The position numbers were made by a program, and so were the translations under genes. From the NCBI GenBank assembly GCA_024235635.1, contig JACKMA010000003.1, positions 1-64,000 of the forward strand: a stretch of DNA of 64,000 nt. Reading direction: 5' to 3'. The stretch is from Zoogloeaceae bacterium. Lineage in GTDB: Bacteria > Pseudomonadota > Gammaproteobacteria > Burkholderiales > Rhodocyclaceae. Of this stretch, positions 17,770-26,544 are shown piece after piece. The notes beneath the pieces were generated by a model. The model was not told where the DNA came from. It ran no database searches and saw only the letters and a program-made list of their open reading frames with translations. The number at the start of each line of letters is the position of its first letter. The first letter of the stretch is position 1.

Positions 17770-19635
17770 TCACGCGGCGACCCCGCCCGCCGAGTAGCGC
17801 ACTGCCAGCGTCCGCTGCATGTCGCCGACCACGGCGAAGACATCCTTCAGGTGCTTGCGCTCGAGCGACGTCAGCCGCTCCGGGTCGATGAAATTGTCCG
17901 GCGCCTGGCCGTCGCGCAGTTGTTCGACCTGATGGCGGATGCGCAGCAGACCGAGGAACTCGTGGGCCTCCTCCAGTTCGCTGGCGGACTCCTCGCTCAG
18001 CACGCGGGCCGCGACGCAGGCGTGCAGACGGCGCACCGTACCGACTTCGGTGATGCCCGCGGCGAGCGCCTGGACCCGGGCGAGGTCCACGATCGGAATG
18101 ATGCCGCGGGTCTTGATGTCGAATGTCTTCGCATGCTCGCCGCTGGCGATCAGCACCAGATTGCGAAAGAAACCCAGCGGCGGTCGGTTGGCGAGCATGT
18201 TCTCGACCAGTTGCGCGAGGAAACGCTCGCTGTGGCGGCACTCCGCCACCACATGCTGCGCCATGGCCTGCTGCAGCTCCGGCGCACCGGCCACCAGCCG
18301 CAGATCGAGGAAATTGACCAGCACTTTGGCCAGCGTCTCATCGGTATGACGGATCCAGACCCGGAAGCTGTCTTGCCACTTCGACAGCGGCTGGCGCCAT
18401 TTGGGATTGCTGGCCATGATCTCGCCCGGGCAGTAGCGAAATCCACAGTCGTTCAGGGCATCGTTGACGAAGCGCGCGAGCGCCTCGAAATAGGCGCCGT
18501 GCTCGCGCTCGTCATAGTCGTCGGCGAGAATCAGGGCATTGTCCTGATCGGAATGGGTCGACTGTTCCTGCCGACCCTGGGATCCGCCGGCGAGCCAGGC
18601 GAATGCCACCGGCGCGGGCCCCAGGCGGGCCTGGGCGAGTTCCAGCAGACGACTGGCCAGCGCGTCGGCAATCGACGAAATCGCCTGACCGATCTGCCCG
18701 GCCGTGGCACCGCCCGCGAGCATCTGAATCTCCAGTTCGGACAATTCGGCGCTCAGCGCAGGCAGTTCGGCCGCATCGTCGCAGCTTCTGATCAGCATCG
18801 CGAGGTGGGCTGCGTTGGCGCTCTGCCAGCGCAACAGGTCACGGGTCGACACCAGGCCCCGGATCTCGCCGTTGTCGACCACCGGCAGGTGATCGATGCC
18901 GCGGCGGGTCATCACCATCAGCGCTTCGAAGGCCGGATGCTCGGGCCCCAGCGTACGCGGATCGGCGGTCATGATGCTGGCGATCGGCAATTCCGGCGAA
19001 TGGCCGGTGGCGAGGCAGCGGGCGCGCAGATCGCGATCGGTGACAATGCCGCACAGGCGCCCGTCCTCGACCACCAGCATCGCCGCGGTCGCCTGATTGC
19101 CCATCAGGCCTGCGACTTCGCGAATCGAGGCCCCGGGCGGGGCGGTCACCGGATGCCGGGTGATGAACGACGACAGCGGCATGCTCATCAGGTTCGGACG
19201 GAACAGCACCCGGTCCGCGACCCGGTGGCGCGCGTGACGCAGGCGTTCGCCGAGCGTGCGCCGGAAGAAGGCATCGACTTCCGGCACATCGCGCCGACAG
19301 GCGCGCAGCCGCTCCGACGGCAGGCAATACAACAGCAGATCCTCGACCGCGCGGAACTGCCCGCCGCCGGCCGCGAACTCGGCGGCATCGAAAACGTCAC
19401 CCTCGGCGTACTTGGCGAGCAACAGATTGTCGTCGTCGCGCTCCTCGACCGCCCCCTTGCGCAACACGTAGCACTGCGCCTCGGGTTCGTCTTCCGGCGG
19501 GAAGGCATTGCCGCGTCGCAGATAGCGGATCGTCATGTCATCGACGATTTCGCCGAGGACATCGTCCTCGAGCAGCGAGAACGGTGGCACCTCGGCCAGA
19601 AAATCGCGGATCTCGAGCAATTCAACGCTGCTCAT
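17770..19635 (-). CDS. Cyclic-nucleotide-binding/CBS domain protein with DUF294 nucleotidyltransferase
   Basis: 621 aa, cytoplasmic. Domains in order: cNMP-binding-like domain (about 10-130), a CBS pair (about 155-280, including VVEDGRLCGIVTDRDLRAR and HLPVVDNGEIRGLVSTRDLL), the DUF294 nucleotidyltransferase (about 345-450, with GGSQGRQEQSTHSDQDNALI carrying the GS and D-x-D metal motif), and the DUF294 C-terminal domain with EEAHEFLGLLRIRHQVEQL. The layout resembles GlnD-like signalling nucleotidyltransferases; the acceptor is unknown. ATG at 19635 follows AGGGAGG. The exonuclease gene follows in the same direction. Confidence 0.87.
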   Translation of the reverse strand: MSSVELLEIRDFLAEVPPFSLLEDDVLGEIVDDMTIRYLRRGNAFPPEDEPEAQCYVLRKGAVEERDDDNLLLAKYAEGDVFDAAEFAAGGGQFRAVEDLLLYCLPSERLRACRRDVPEVDAFFRRTLGERLRHARHRVADRVLFRPNLMSMPLSSFITRHPVTAPPGASIREVAGLMGNQATAAMLVVEDGRLCGIVTDRDLRARCLATGHSPELPIASIMTADPRTLGPEHPAFEALMVMTRRGIDHLPVVDNGEIRGLVSTRDLLRWQSANAAHLAMLIRSCDDAAELPALSAELSELEIQMLAGGATAGQIGQAISSIADALASRLLELAQARLGPAPVAFAWLAGGSQGRQEQSTHSDQDNALILADDYDEREHGAYFEALARFVNDALNDCGFRYCPGEIMASNPKWRQPLSKWQDSFRVWIRHTDETLAKVLVNFLDLRLVAGAPELQQAMAQHVVAECRHSERFLAQLVENMLANRPPLGFFRNLVLIASGEHAKTFDIKTRGIIPIVDLARVQALAAGITEVGTVRRLHACVAARVLSEESASELEEAHEFLGLLRIRHQVEQLRDGQAPDNFIDPERLTSLERKHLKDVFAVVGDMQRTLAVRYSAGGVAA

Positions 19636-19799
19636 CGCACAGCCTCCCTTCTGCGCACCGCTGTCATCATGCCGCCGCGGAGCGATTCACCGCAAGCGTG
19701 ATCCAGTTCTCGAACCCCTTGCCCGGCGAGCACGACCCAGTCAGCAGACGGGCAGCTTGCAGCCCCTTCGACATCGAACCCCGGGACAGGAGAGTGCGC

Positions 19800-19982
19800 T
19801 TGATCACCATCGTCTTCGCTGCCGTCACCACCCTGATCTGCACGACTTTCGCCGGCGCCATCGGCCTGGGCAGGGACTGCACCCGCCCGACCTTCAGCCG
19901 CTGTTGCGGATACGTCGGCCGGCACAACGCCGAACGCCTCTTTCACGCCGGGCACGAAGCCGGCCTCGGTTCACCGAATTAA
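19800..19982 (+). CDS. Short secreted or membrane peptide (about 60 aa)
   Basis: Starts TTG behind AGGAGA (a GTG six bases upstream is the alternative). A hydrophobic N-terminus (ITIVFAAVTTLICTTFAGAI) is followed by a Cys-rich tail (GRDCTRPTFSRCCGY). It is immediately followed by a strong terminator, which supports a transcript ending here. No family recognised; support is modest. Confidence 0.4.
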   Translation: MITIVFAAVTTLICTTFAGAIGLGRDCTRPTFSRCCGYVGRHNAERLFHAGHEAGLGSPN

Positions 19983-20006
19983 CTCGCGTGTGCTCCTCGC
20001 GGTTTT

Positions 20007-20034
20007 GGCAGGGCAGTCGCCCTGCCCTTTTTTT
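20007..20034 (+). terminator. Rho-independent terminator
   Basis: Stem GGCAGGGC-AGTC-GCCCTGCC (20007-20026) followed by seven T residues (20028-20034). It separates the short 19.8-kb ORF from the first autotransporter gene. A C-rich stretch (GTGCTCCTCGC) precedes it, as in the two small-RNA candidates, but no sigma-28-like promoter is present. Confidence 0.8.
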
Positions 20035-20070
20035 GTTCACCTGTCCATTCGCAAACCAAGGAGAAGTTCC

Positions 20071-21468
20071 ATGCACCAAATCCGTCTGCATGCATCCGCC
20101 ATCGCCCTCGGCATCGCTTCACTGTCCCTGGCCGGCGCGGCGCATGCCCAGGTACCGGGCCAGAGCCCGGCCGAAGGGGTGCTGACCGGCCTGCCCGGGC
20201 TCAACCAGGTCCAATCCGCAGCCGCCGGCGTCACCGAGACCATCTGCCCCTTCCTCGCCGCTCCCGATCCGCTCGGCAGCCCCGAGGCCCGCCTGTCCGA
20301 CACCTGCACCCGGCTGGTCGTCAGCGCGCTGGCCAACGGCAGCGACTTCGACCTCGGGCTCACCACCGCCCAGCTTGCCGCCGCGCTGCAGGCCGTCGCG
20401 CCCGAGGAGATGACCGCTGCCGGTCGCATCGCCGTCGAGGGCTCCCTGTCCAATCCGGTCAATGGCCGACTGCTCGCCCTGCGCGCCGGCGGGCGCGGCC
20501 TGCTGCTCGCCGGTTCCGGCTTCACCATCGACGGCAAGGCCCTGTCGCTCGCCCAGCTCCTGCCCGCCGGCAGCCGCGGGGGTTCTGCCGGCGACGGCGA
20601 GTTCGGCGGTCGTTGGGGCGGCTTCATCAACGCCAACTATAACTCCGGCGATCGCGATGCTTCGCGCAACGAGGACGCCTTCGACTTCTCCGACGCCGGC
20701 CTGACCGCCGGCATCGACTATCGCTTCATGGACGGACTGGTCGGCGGCGTCGCCTTGTCCTGGTCCAAGACCGACGCCGACTTCGATGCCAATCTCGGCA
20801 CCGTCGAGTCCGACAACTTCGGCGTCTCCCTGTACATGAGCTATGCCACCGACACCTGGTATGTCGATGGCCGGCTGGCGCTGTCCAAGATCGATTTCGA
20901 CACCGAGCGACGCATCGTCGTTGCCAGCAATACCGCCGCCGAGGGCATCGACACCACCGCCTTCGGCAGCACCGACGGCGATCAGGTCAGCTTCAACGCC
21001 GGCGGCGGCTACAACTTCGAGCTCGCCGGCATGACCGTCACGCCCTACGGCCGACTCGACTACCTCAAGCTCGACGTCGACGGCTTCACCGAGCGTGAGG
21101 ACAAGGAAGGCATGGGACTCGCCATCGACGATCACGATACCGAGTCGCTGCAGTCGGCCATCGGCGGGCGCGTCGCGCGCACCTACAGCACCGCCAGCGG
21201 CGTCTTCACCCCCTACGCCGGCATCGAGTGGAACCACGAGTTCCAGAACGACGAGACCTCCCTCGTCGCCCGCTACGCCAACGATCCGTTCAACCAGAGC
21301 TTCACCATCACCACCGACGATCCCGATCGCGACTACTTCACCCTGTCGCTCGGCGCCTCTGCCGTCTTCCCGCACGGTGTCGCCGCCTTCGTCAATTTCG
21401 ACACCGCCCTCGGCCTCGCCGACACCCGCAGCTACGCATTCACCCTCGGCGGTCGCGTCGAGTTCTGA
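20071..21468 (+). CDS. Autotransporter beta-barrel protein, copy 1
   Basis: 465 aa. Signal peptide MHQIRLHASAIALGIASLSL to AHA (about 27 residues). A short N-terminal domain (about 28-175) with two Cys replaces a long passenger, then GRWGGFINANYNSGDRDAS opens a 12-strand-type autotransporter barrel (about 180-465) that ends in GGRVEF with the required terminal Phe. It should sit in the outer membrane. The start follows GGAGAAG. From the AHAQVPGQ cleavage site to the stop, its DNA appears identical to the gene at 29.1 kb, but the two signal peptides differ. Confidence 0.85.
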   Translation: MHQIRLHASAIALGIASLSLAGAAHAQVPGQSPAEGVLTGLPGLNQVQSAAAGVTETICPFLAAPDPLGSPEARLSDTCTRLVVSALANGSDFDLGLTTAQLAAALQAVAPEEMTAAGRIAVEGSLSNPVNGRLLALRAGGRGLLLAGSGFTIDGKALSLAQLLPAGSRGGSAGDGEFGGRWGGFINANYNSGDRDASRNEDAFDFSDAGLTAGIDYRFMDGLVGGVALSWSKTDADFDANLGTVESDNFGVSLYMSYATDTWYVDGRLALSKIDFDTERRIVVASNTAAEGIDTTAFGSTDGDQVSFNAGGGYNFELAGMTVTPYGRLDYLKLDVDGFTEREDKEGMGLAIDDHDTESLQSAIGGRVARTYSTASGVFTPYAGIEWNHEFQNDETSLVARYANDPFNQSFTITTDDPDRDYFTLSLGASAVFPHGVAAFVNFDTALGLADTRSYAFTLGGRVEF

Positions 21469-21476
21469 CCCACGCA
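20134..21476 (+). repeat. Direct repeat, copy 1 (1,343 bp)
   Basis: As far as I can read, it matches 29193-30535 base for base (offset 9,059). It starts in the last codons of the signal peptide (GGCGCGGCGCATGCCCAGG) and ends eight bases after the stop codon (GACCCACGCA). Sequence on either side is unrelated. Confidence 0.9.
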
Positions 21477-21582
21477 CGAGCAACCGCCGCCGCCGCCAGG
21501 CGCAGTGGCGGCAAATTTCTTGAACCGGGCGTGGCGAGACTGCGACCCATGTATCACAACGCGCAATGACCAGGAGAAGCAG

Positions 21583-21663
21583 ATGGAGACTGCCCGCATC
21601 TACGCAATCGTGACCCTGATCGCGGTCGTGGCGCTGGCGATCACCACCGCGATCGTCGTCTGA
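21583..21663 (+). CDS. 26-residue membrane peptide
   Basis: METARIYAIVTLIAVVALAI continues with TTAIVV and stops. It has a short charged N-terminus and a single transmembrane helix. ATG follows AGGAGAAGC with good spacing. It lies alone between the autotransporter and the ompA-like gene. Too short for database-style recognition; the ribosome site and the clean helix are the only support. Confidence 0.45.
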   Translation: METARIYAIVTLIAVVALAITTAIVV

Positions 21664-21749
21664 CCGATCGACAGCAGAATATTTGAACCGCGGCGGCAAA
21701 CGACGCGACCCAATTGACGAGCACCCAGCAAGTACGCCAGGAGATGAAC

Positions 21750-22388
21750 ATGAACACCCGCAAACTGATCGCCACGAGCCTGATTGCCGCCTTCGCGACC
21801 GCCGCGGCCCATGCCGGTGGCGAAGTCATCTACTACAACGCCGACGAGCGGCCCGACCCCCAGACCGTCGCACGGATCCTGGGCGGAGCACCGGCACAGG
21901 CCGCTCCCGAAGTGCGAACCCGCTCGATCCGCATGCGCTCGATCCATCTGATCCAGACCGCGGACAGCGCGCCGGTGGACACCGGCTTCACGGCAAAGCC
22001 CGCCCCGAGCACCGATGAACCTGCGCAGGTCGCCAGCGAGCCACCCGCCGAGGGACTCGCGCTGCCGGTCCAGTTCGCCTTCGATTCGGCAGCGATCCAG
22101 CCGTCGGCCACCTTCCAGCTCGACGCTGTCGCCGAAGGCATCCGCCTTGCCGGATCCGGCGTCCGGGTGATGATCGAGGGGCATACCGACGCCGTCGGCT
22201 CCGACGACTACAACCGGCGCCTGTCGCTGGCACGTGCCAAGGCCGTCAAGAACTACCTGGTGTATCGGCACGGCATCTCTGCCGATCAACTGGTGGTCGA
22301 GGGTCTCGGCGAAGCGATGCCGATCGAAGCCGGCAACCCGTTCGCACCGCGTAATCGCCGAGTCGAATTCCGCGCCGCACGCGGCTGA
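21750..22388 (+). CDS. OmpA-family protein
   Basis: 212 aa. Signal peptide (MNTRKLIATSLIAAFATAAA to HAG). A low-complexity linker (about 25-95) leads to a C-terminal OmpA domain (about 100-212): LPVQFAFDSAAIQPSA, VMIEGHTDAVGSDDYNRRLS, ARAKAVKNYLV and NRRVEF. The TDxxGxxxYNxxLSxxRA peptidoglycan-binding signature is complete. No barrel is present, so it is a periplasmic peptidoglycan anchor or stress protein. Two ATGs lie close together; the second (21750) has better spacing to AGGAG. Confidence 0.87.
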   Translation: MNTRKLIATSLIAAFATAAAHAGGEVIYYNADERPDPQTVARILGGAPAQAAPEVRTRSIRMRSIHLIQTADSAPVDTGFTAKPAPSTDEPAQVASEPPAEGLALPVQFAFDSAAIQPSATFQLDAVAEGIRLAGSGVRVMIEGHTDAVGSDDYNRRLSLARAKAVKNYLVYRHGISADQLVVEGLGEAMPIEAGNPFAPRNRRVEFRAARG

Positions 22389-22614
22389 CGCATGCACCCC
22401 GCCGTGCCGGGCGGCTGCGATGTTGACATCGTCGCCAAGCTGCATCAAGCGCCGGTGACCGCGGTCAGCTTCGCCATCGAGCAGGACACGAACGGCAGGC
22501 TGTCGCGGTCGATCGGCGGTAGCGGCTCCGAGCCGCCACCCGGACCGCCGCCGTACCGCATCAGAGCTGCCTGCGGCGTCGTCGCGGGCGGACAAATCGC
22601 CGAGGGTTTCTTCC
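22389..22614. other. Intergenic region
   Basis: 226 bases between the OmpA-family gene and the next secreted protein. I saw no convincing gene, terminator or operator. Confidence 0.3.
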
Positions 22615-22941
22615 ATGTCAGTTTCCGATAAGCGGGCGGCCATCGGTGCCGCCCTCGCCACCGTCTCCTGCCTCGCACTGGCCGGCATGGGACAGACCAC
22701 CGGCACGCCGGCGACCACCGATCCGGTCGTCGCCGCCACCCCCGAACAGGGCAAGATCCAATTGCGTTGCTGGCAACATGGCCGGCTTCTGTTCGATGCC
22801 CGTTCGCTCGAGGACATGCCCAACGTCAGCGGCGCCCGGCTGGCGCTCAAGGGCAAGACGGCCGACGGACCGCTGCAGGTGATCGATCTCGACGACGCCG
22901 TCTGCCTGGTGCTGCCGCTGCGCGCTGCAGCCGGCGGCTGA
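22615..22941 (+). CDS. Small secreted protein of unknown function
   Basis: 108 aa. An N-terminal signal (AAIGALATVSCLALAG region) is followed by a compact domain with two Cys (IQLRCWQHGRLLFDARSLEDMP and DDAVCLVLPL) that could form a disulfide. IQLRCWQ-GRLLFD resembles small periplasmic proteins found in gammaproteobacteria, but I do not know a function. Confidence 0.6.
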   Translation: MSVSDKRAAIGAALATVSCLALAGMGQTTGTPATTDPVVAATPEQGKIQLRCWQHGRLLFDARSLEDMPNVSGARLALKGKTADGPLQVIDLDDAVCLVLPLRAAAGG

Positions 22942-23173
22942 CACCCAACGGCACGGCGTCGCGAGCGGCGCCGGCCCGCCTCGGCACCCCCTCCCGCCCC
23001 GGGGAGATTCATACCTTCGGCAACAGTACGGCCGAATGGACGTTGGCGTCCGACACCATGTCGCGACCGCGGCAGCAGGTGTTCGACGGCTGCCGCACCT
23101 CGGCGACATGCCCCCATCCGTCCCGATCGAAAGAAATCCGGCTGGCGAGCAGGGCGACAACACAGGCAGAATC
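22942..23173. other. Intergenic region
   Basis: About 230 bases without a supported gene. The barrel frame is open upstream to 23036, so the true start could lie within this stretch. Confidence 0.3.
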
Positions 23174-24178
23174 ATGGATGTCGCCGCGCAACCGGAGCCT
23201 GCAGTGCCGTCCCTCCCCATCCGCCCGGCAGCGTTGCTGCTGGCCCTGGTGGTCGATGCCTGCCCCGCGCAGCAAGGCGTCAGCCAGCAGGCGCTGGATG
23301 AAGCACGGCTCGCCCTTCGCCAGCAGCTCGACGCGGAAGCCCTCGGCGCCGCCTACAGCGCGATGGCCAGCGTCACAACCGCGCCGGAGATCTCCGCCGC
23401 GACCTACCGCATCCGCGACGATTCTGCGGCCGAGCCCACGATGCGCCTGTACAAGCTGCCGCTGATGCGGCCTATCGCGCGGCAGGGTCAAAACTGGACA
23501 CCCTACGTTCACGGCAACCTCGGACTGATGCGATACGGCACCAAGCTGGGCATTGTCGGCGAAGATGTTGACGTGCGCTGGACCGCCTACGGCGGCACCC
23601 TCGGCCTTGGTGCCCGCCGGCCGCTTGGCCACTGGACCGGTCTCGTGCAGGCCGGCATCGGAATCGTCCATATCGAGAACCACGCCCGATATCGAGGCGT
23701 CGTCGGGCAGACCCTGCTGGCTCCGCTGCTGAAGGGCCTGCTTTTCGACTGGCGCGCCAACGCGACCAAGTTGAGCCTGACGCTCGGCGCCGACTACCAG
23801 CGGGCATTCGAGCCGTGGCAACTGGAAGTCCGTACCCGGATCAGCACTGCGCACGTCGACACCTTCAGCAGTTCGAGCGACTTCATTGACTTCGACGCCA
23901 CCGGCACCGTGGCGACCCTGCGCAGCGACGCCAGCCGCGCGATTGCGATACGCATCGCCGGGCGCCCGACCCGCGTGCATCTGAGTCTCGGCGCCACAGC
24001 CCATCTCGGCCAGAGCCGCGATGCGCTAGGATTCGATCGCTTTGTCGAAGCCGGCGGCGGCTTCGAACTCGACATCGGCCAGGCATCGACCGTGGTCGAA
24101 TCGCTCAAATTCGGCGTACTGGCGATCTATGGGCCGGACGTGGTCGGCTGGAGTCTCTCGATGGGGCTCGGCTTCTGA
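23174..24178 (+). CDS. Solitary autotransporter-like outer-membrane barrel
   Basis: 334 aa. A hydrophobic N-terminus (PAALLLALVVDACPAQQG) suggests a signal peptide, possibly a lipid-modified one. The body alternates in barrel strands, from WTPYVHGNLGLMRYGTKLG to GWSLSMGLGF with a terminal Phe. The lack of a passenger and the YKLPLMRPI lead-in fit the solitary autotransporter-like barrel type. The start is uncertain: ATG 23174 is preferred because it puts the hydrophobic segment near the N-terminus. Confidence 0.65.
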   Translation: MDVAAQPEPAVPSLPIRPAALLLALVVDACPAQQGVSQQALDEARLALRQQLDAEALGAAYSAMASVTTAPEISAATYRIRDDSAAEPTMRLYKLPLMRPIARQGQNWTPYVHGNLGLMRYGTKLGIVGEDVDVRWTAYGGTLGLGARRPLGHWTGLVQAGIGIVHIENHARYRGVVGQTLLAPLLKGLLFDWRANATKLSLTLGADYQRAFEPWQLEVRTRISTAHVDTFSSSSDFIDFDATGTVATLRSDASRAIAIRIAGRPTRVHLSLGATAHLGQSRDALGFDRFVEAGGGFELDIGQASTVVESLKFGVLAIYGPDVVGWSLSMGLGF

Positions 24179-24226
24179 GCCCACCCGGGCAAACCGGAAG
24201 CGACGCGACCGAGGGTGCCGCAGCGA

Positions 24227-25084
24227 TCAGCGCGGGCCGATCCCCAGGCCGATACCGCCGATGCCGTTGCAGGCACCACCGTCGGCAGGGCGAAAGCAGA
24301 ACTCCCCCATCAGACTGCTGCTTTCCCACGGAATCTGCATGCGCTGGGTGTCGCGGGCGACGGCGATGCGCACCCGCTTGAACAGCTGCTCGACCGGCAG
24401 ACCGGGCGTACCGATGTGGTCGAGCAGGTGCTTGGTGTACAGACTGTTGGCGTAGTTCTGACCATCCATCGCGATCGAGCCGGGCGCGGTCGAGAATGCG
24501 ACGACCGTGCCGTTGGGCGCCTGGACCCGTGCCAGACCGGAATTGGCAATGGCACCGCGCAGCCGGATCACCCGTCCGTCCGCGGTCTTGAACGCGGCAG
24601 CCTTGTAGGGATTGTTGCGGCAGGCGTCGAGAATCAGGATGTTGGTGCCTTCCTGCAGTTGACCGAGCTGATTGACCAGCTCGCTCATGTCCGCGCTCTT
24701 GCGGGCGATGTCGTCGTCGCCGGAAATCTCCTCATTGACCGGAATCAGGTAGTTGCGCCCCTCGACCTGGGCACCGTGACCGGCGTAATAGAGCAGACGG
24801 ACCTGACTGCGGCGGGCGGCGATCGAAAATTGGCGGATCGCCTCGAGCATCTCGCCGAGATCGGCGTTCTCGCGCATGATCACGTCGAAGCCCAGGCCCT
24901 TGAGCGCGGAGGCCACCGCCCGTGCGTCATTGACCGGATTCTTCAGCGGTGCCTGCCGGTAGGCGGCATTGCCGATCACCAGCGCGACGCGGCCTCCGTC
25001 GGCGAACGCCGCAGCCACGCCTGGCAGCCATGCGGCAGCCGCGACCAGCAGCCAGATGCACCTGCGCACGATCTGCGCGCTCAT
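24227..25084 (-). CDS. Secreted caspase-like protein (peptidase C14), with sigma/anti-sigma genes
   Basis: 285 aa. A signal peptide (to about residue 28) is followed by one caspase domain: GRVALVIGNAAYRQAPLKNP at the first strand, LLYYAGHGAQ with catalytic His103, and ILILDACRNNPY with catalytic Cys155. The His-Cys dyad is complete, so it is probably an active cysteine peptidase in the periplasm. ATG at 25084 sits 7 bases past GGGAGG and just after the anti-sigma stop, so the ECF sigma, anti-sigma and caspase genes form one operon. The order suggests that the caspase acts on, or is controlled by, the sigma/anti-sigma switch. Substrate unknown. Confidence 0.83.
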   Translation of the reverse strand: MSAQIVRRCIWLLVAAAAWLPGVAAAFADGGRVALVIGNAAYRQAPLKNPVNDARAVASALKGLGFDVIMRENADLGEMLEAIRQFSIAARRSQVRLLYYAGHGAQVEGRNYLIPVNEEISGDDDIARKSADMSELVNQLGQLQEGTNILILDACRNNPYKAAAFKTADGRVIRLRGAIANSGLARVQAPNGTVVAFSTAPGSIAMDGQNYANSLYTKHLLDHIGTPGLPVEQLFKRVRIAVARDTQRMQIPWESSSLMGEFCFRPADGGACNGIGGIGLGIGPR

Positions 25085-25089
25085 CAGAA

Positions 25090-25776
25090 TCAACCTCCCG
25101 ACGCGCCCTGGGCCCGCGAGGCCCGCGACACCGTGACCACCTCTACGATCGGGTTGCCTTCCAGCATCGCCTTGGCGACATCGATTTCGTTCTCAGGCAC
25201 GTACACCAGGTAGATCCCCAGTTGCCCGGGTCCGCCGGCCAGCGTTCCGCCGATGCGCACCAGGGTTTCGCGAATCTCCCGCTCCAGCGCATCCGATTTG
25301 AACACGACTTCCAGGGCCGGCCCTGTGACGACCTCCCCAGTGTTGACCGATCTGAAGCGGTCGAATTCCGATTCGAGCTCGCCTTGGTGATTGACCAGCA
25401 GCGCGATCACGCCGAACTGGATCGCGACCACCGCAGCCGCACCGGCCAGCGCCGGTGTCAGGGCGAAGCCACTCAGCCACTCCCTGAGCGCAGCCATGGC
25501 ACCTTTTGGCGCCGGAGAGGACTTGGGCGCAAGGCTGTACTCCTGGCCATGGCGGATTCGCGCGACCAGCTTGTCGAAGCCCTGGCCTTCGGCGAACTCG
25601 GGCTCCGACTCACGGATCCTGGTCCGCAGCGACTCGGTCCAGGCGAGTTCGCCCTTGCATTCCGGGTGTGCTTCGAGCTGGCGCTCGATCCAGCGCTTGC
25701 CGTCTTCGTCGAGCGTGCCGTTGACGTACCACGGCAGCAGTTCGTCGAAGCGTTGGCGTGTTTCCTGATTCATCAT
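25090..25776 (-). CDS. Membrane-bound anti-sigma factor
   Basis: 228 aa. The N-terminal part resembles a zinc-binding anti-sigma domain (LPWYVNGTLDEDGKRWIERQ then AHPECKGEL, about 13-45), though only one His-x-x-Cys element is clear. A single transmembrane helix (about 103-128, AGAAAVVAIQFGVIALLV) follows. The periplasmic C-terminus (about 130-228) has an ALEVVFKSDALEREIRE segment typical of this class. It should hold the preceding ECF sigma factor at the membrane until a periplasmic signal releases it. It begins 21 bases after the sigma gene and ends just before the caspase ATG. Confidence 0.8.
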   Translation of the reverse strand: MMNQETRQRFDELLPWYVNGTLDEDGKRWIERQLEAHPECKGELAWTESLRTRIRESEPEFAEGQGFDKLVARIRHGQEYSLAPKSSPAPKGAMAALREWLSGFALTPALAGAAAVVAIQFGVIALLVNHQGELESEFDRFRSVNTGEVVTGPALEVVFKSDALEREIRETLVRIGGTLAGGPGQLGIYLVYVPENEIDVAKAMLEGNPIVEVVTVSRASRAQGASGG

Positions 25777-25797
25777 TTCGTGCTCCTCGCCGAACCC

Positions 25798-26349
25798 TTA
25801 TTCACGCTCCAGCAGCAGCCTGAGGCAGTTCTTGATCTTCTGGCGTGCGTGGAACAGCCGGGTCTTCACGGTGTTTTCGGGAACGGACTGGACTTCGGCG
25901 ACTTCCTTGAGCGTGTAGCCCTCGTAGAACACCAGGTGCATGCACTCGCGATGCTCGTCTGAAAGCTTGCCCATGCAGTGCTGAACACCTTCGCGTCGCT
26001 GCTTCTGCGCCAGCACGTCGAAGGCGGTCTCGCCGTCGGAAGGCATCTGCTCGTCCAGTTCCTCGTGATCCGGGGTGGACGCGCGCAGCGCCGTGAGCAC
26101 CTTGTAGCGGGCGATGCCGAGCAGCCAGGTACTGAACCTGGACTCTCCACGAAAGCGGTCCGGGTGCTTCCAGACCTCATGCATCGTATCCACCACGATC
26201 TCCTCCGCCAGCGAGGCGTCCCTTATCCGGTTGAGTGCAAACGCATAAATGCGCCTGCTGTACGCGTCGTAAAGTTTGCGAATGGCATCTTCGCTGCCTT
26301 TTCCGACGGCCTTGAGGAGCTCAAAGACCTCGTCGTTGTTAAGTTCCAT
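25798..26349 (-). CDS. ECF-type RNA polymerase sigma factor
   Basis: 183 aa. Region 2 is seen in AIRKLYDAYSRRIYAFALNR and AEEIVVDTMHEVWKHPDRFRG, region 4 in LSDEHRECMHLVFYEGYTLK and VPENTVKTRLFHARQKIKN. It heads the operon sigma, anti-sigma, caspase. ATG at 26349 gives the normal ECF length; an in-frame start upstream at 26394 would add 15 residues. It may control its own operon and the adjacent Sel1-caspase gene. Confidence 0.87.
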   Translation of the reverse strand: MELNNDEVFELLKAVGKGSEDAIRKLYDAYSRRIYAFALNRIRDASLAEEIVVDTMHEVWKHPDRFRGESRFSTWLLGIARYKVLTALRASTPDHEELDEQMPSDGETAFDVLAQKQRREGVQHCMGKLSDEHRECMHLVFYEGYTLKEVAEVQSVPENTVKTRLFHARQKIKNCLRLLLERE

Positions 26350-26498
26350 GAAGCTCTCGTGAAATAAGTCGCAGGGCGGCGCGACCCGGTTCAAAGAATT
26401 TTTCGAGCGAACGGGCCAGCCCGAATGCTACTGCATCCACACTGAGGGTCCACGAACGAAGCGCCCGCACATGGCGAGCGCTTCACGATTCCTGCCGT

Positions 26499-26526
26499 GG
26501 CCGGACCCGGCATTGCCGGTCCGGCC
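26499..26526 (-). terminator. Hairpin past the Sel1-caspase gene
   Basis: A 9-bp perfect stem GGCCGGACC and GGTCCGGCC around a 10-base loop, 19 bases after the stop of the minus-strand gene. There is no T-run, so it is a possible factor-assisted terminator or processing site. Confidence 0.4.
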
Positions 26527-26544
26527 CAGGTCACGCCGCCACCG

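Noticed and set aside
20007..20034. Third member of the small-RNA family
   Set aside because: The terminator stem resembles the two candidates, but there is no TAAAG/GCCGATAA block and no CCTCCCT stretch before it.
20119..21699. 526-aa and 486-aa minus-strand frames over both autotransporter copies
   Set aside because: Antisense of the autotransporter genes, and present in both repeat copies because the DNA appears the same; not independent genes.
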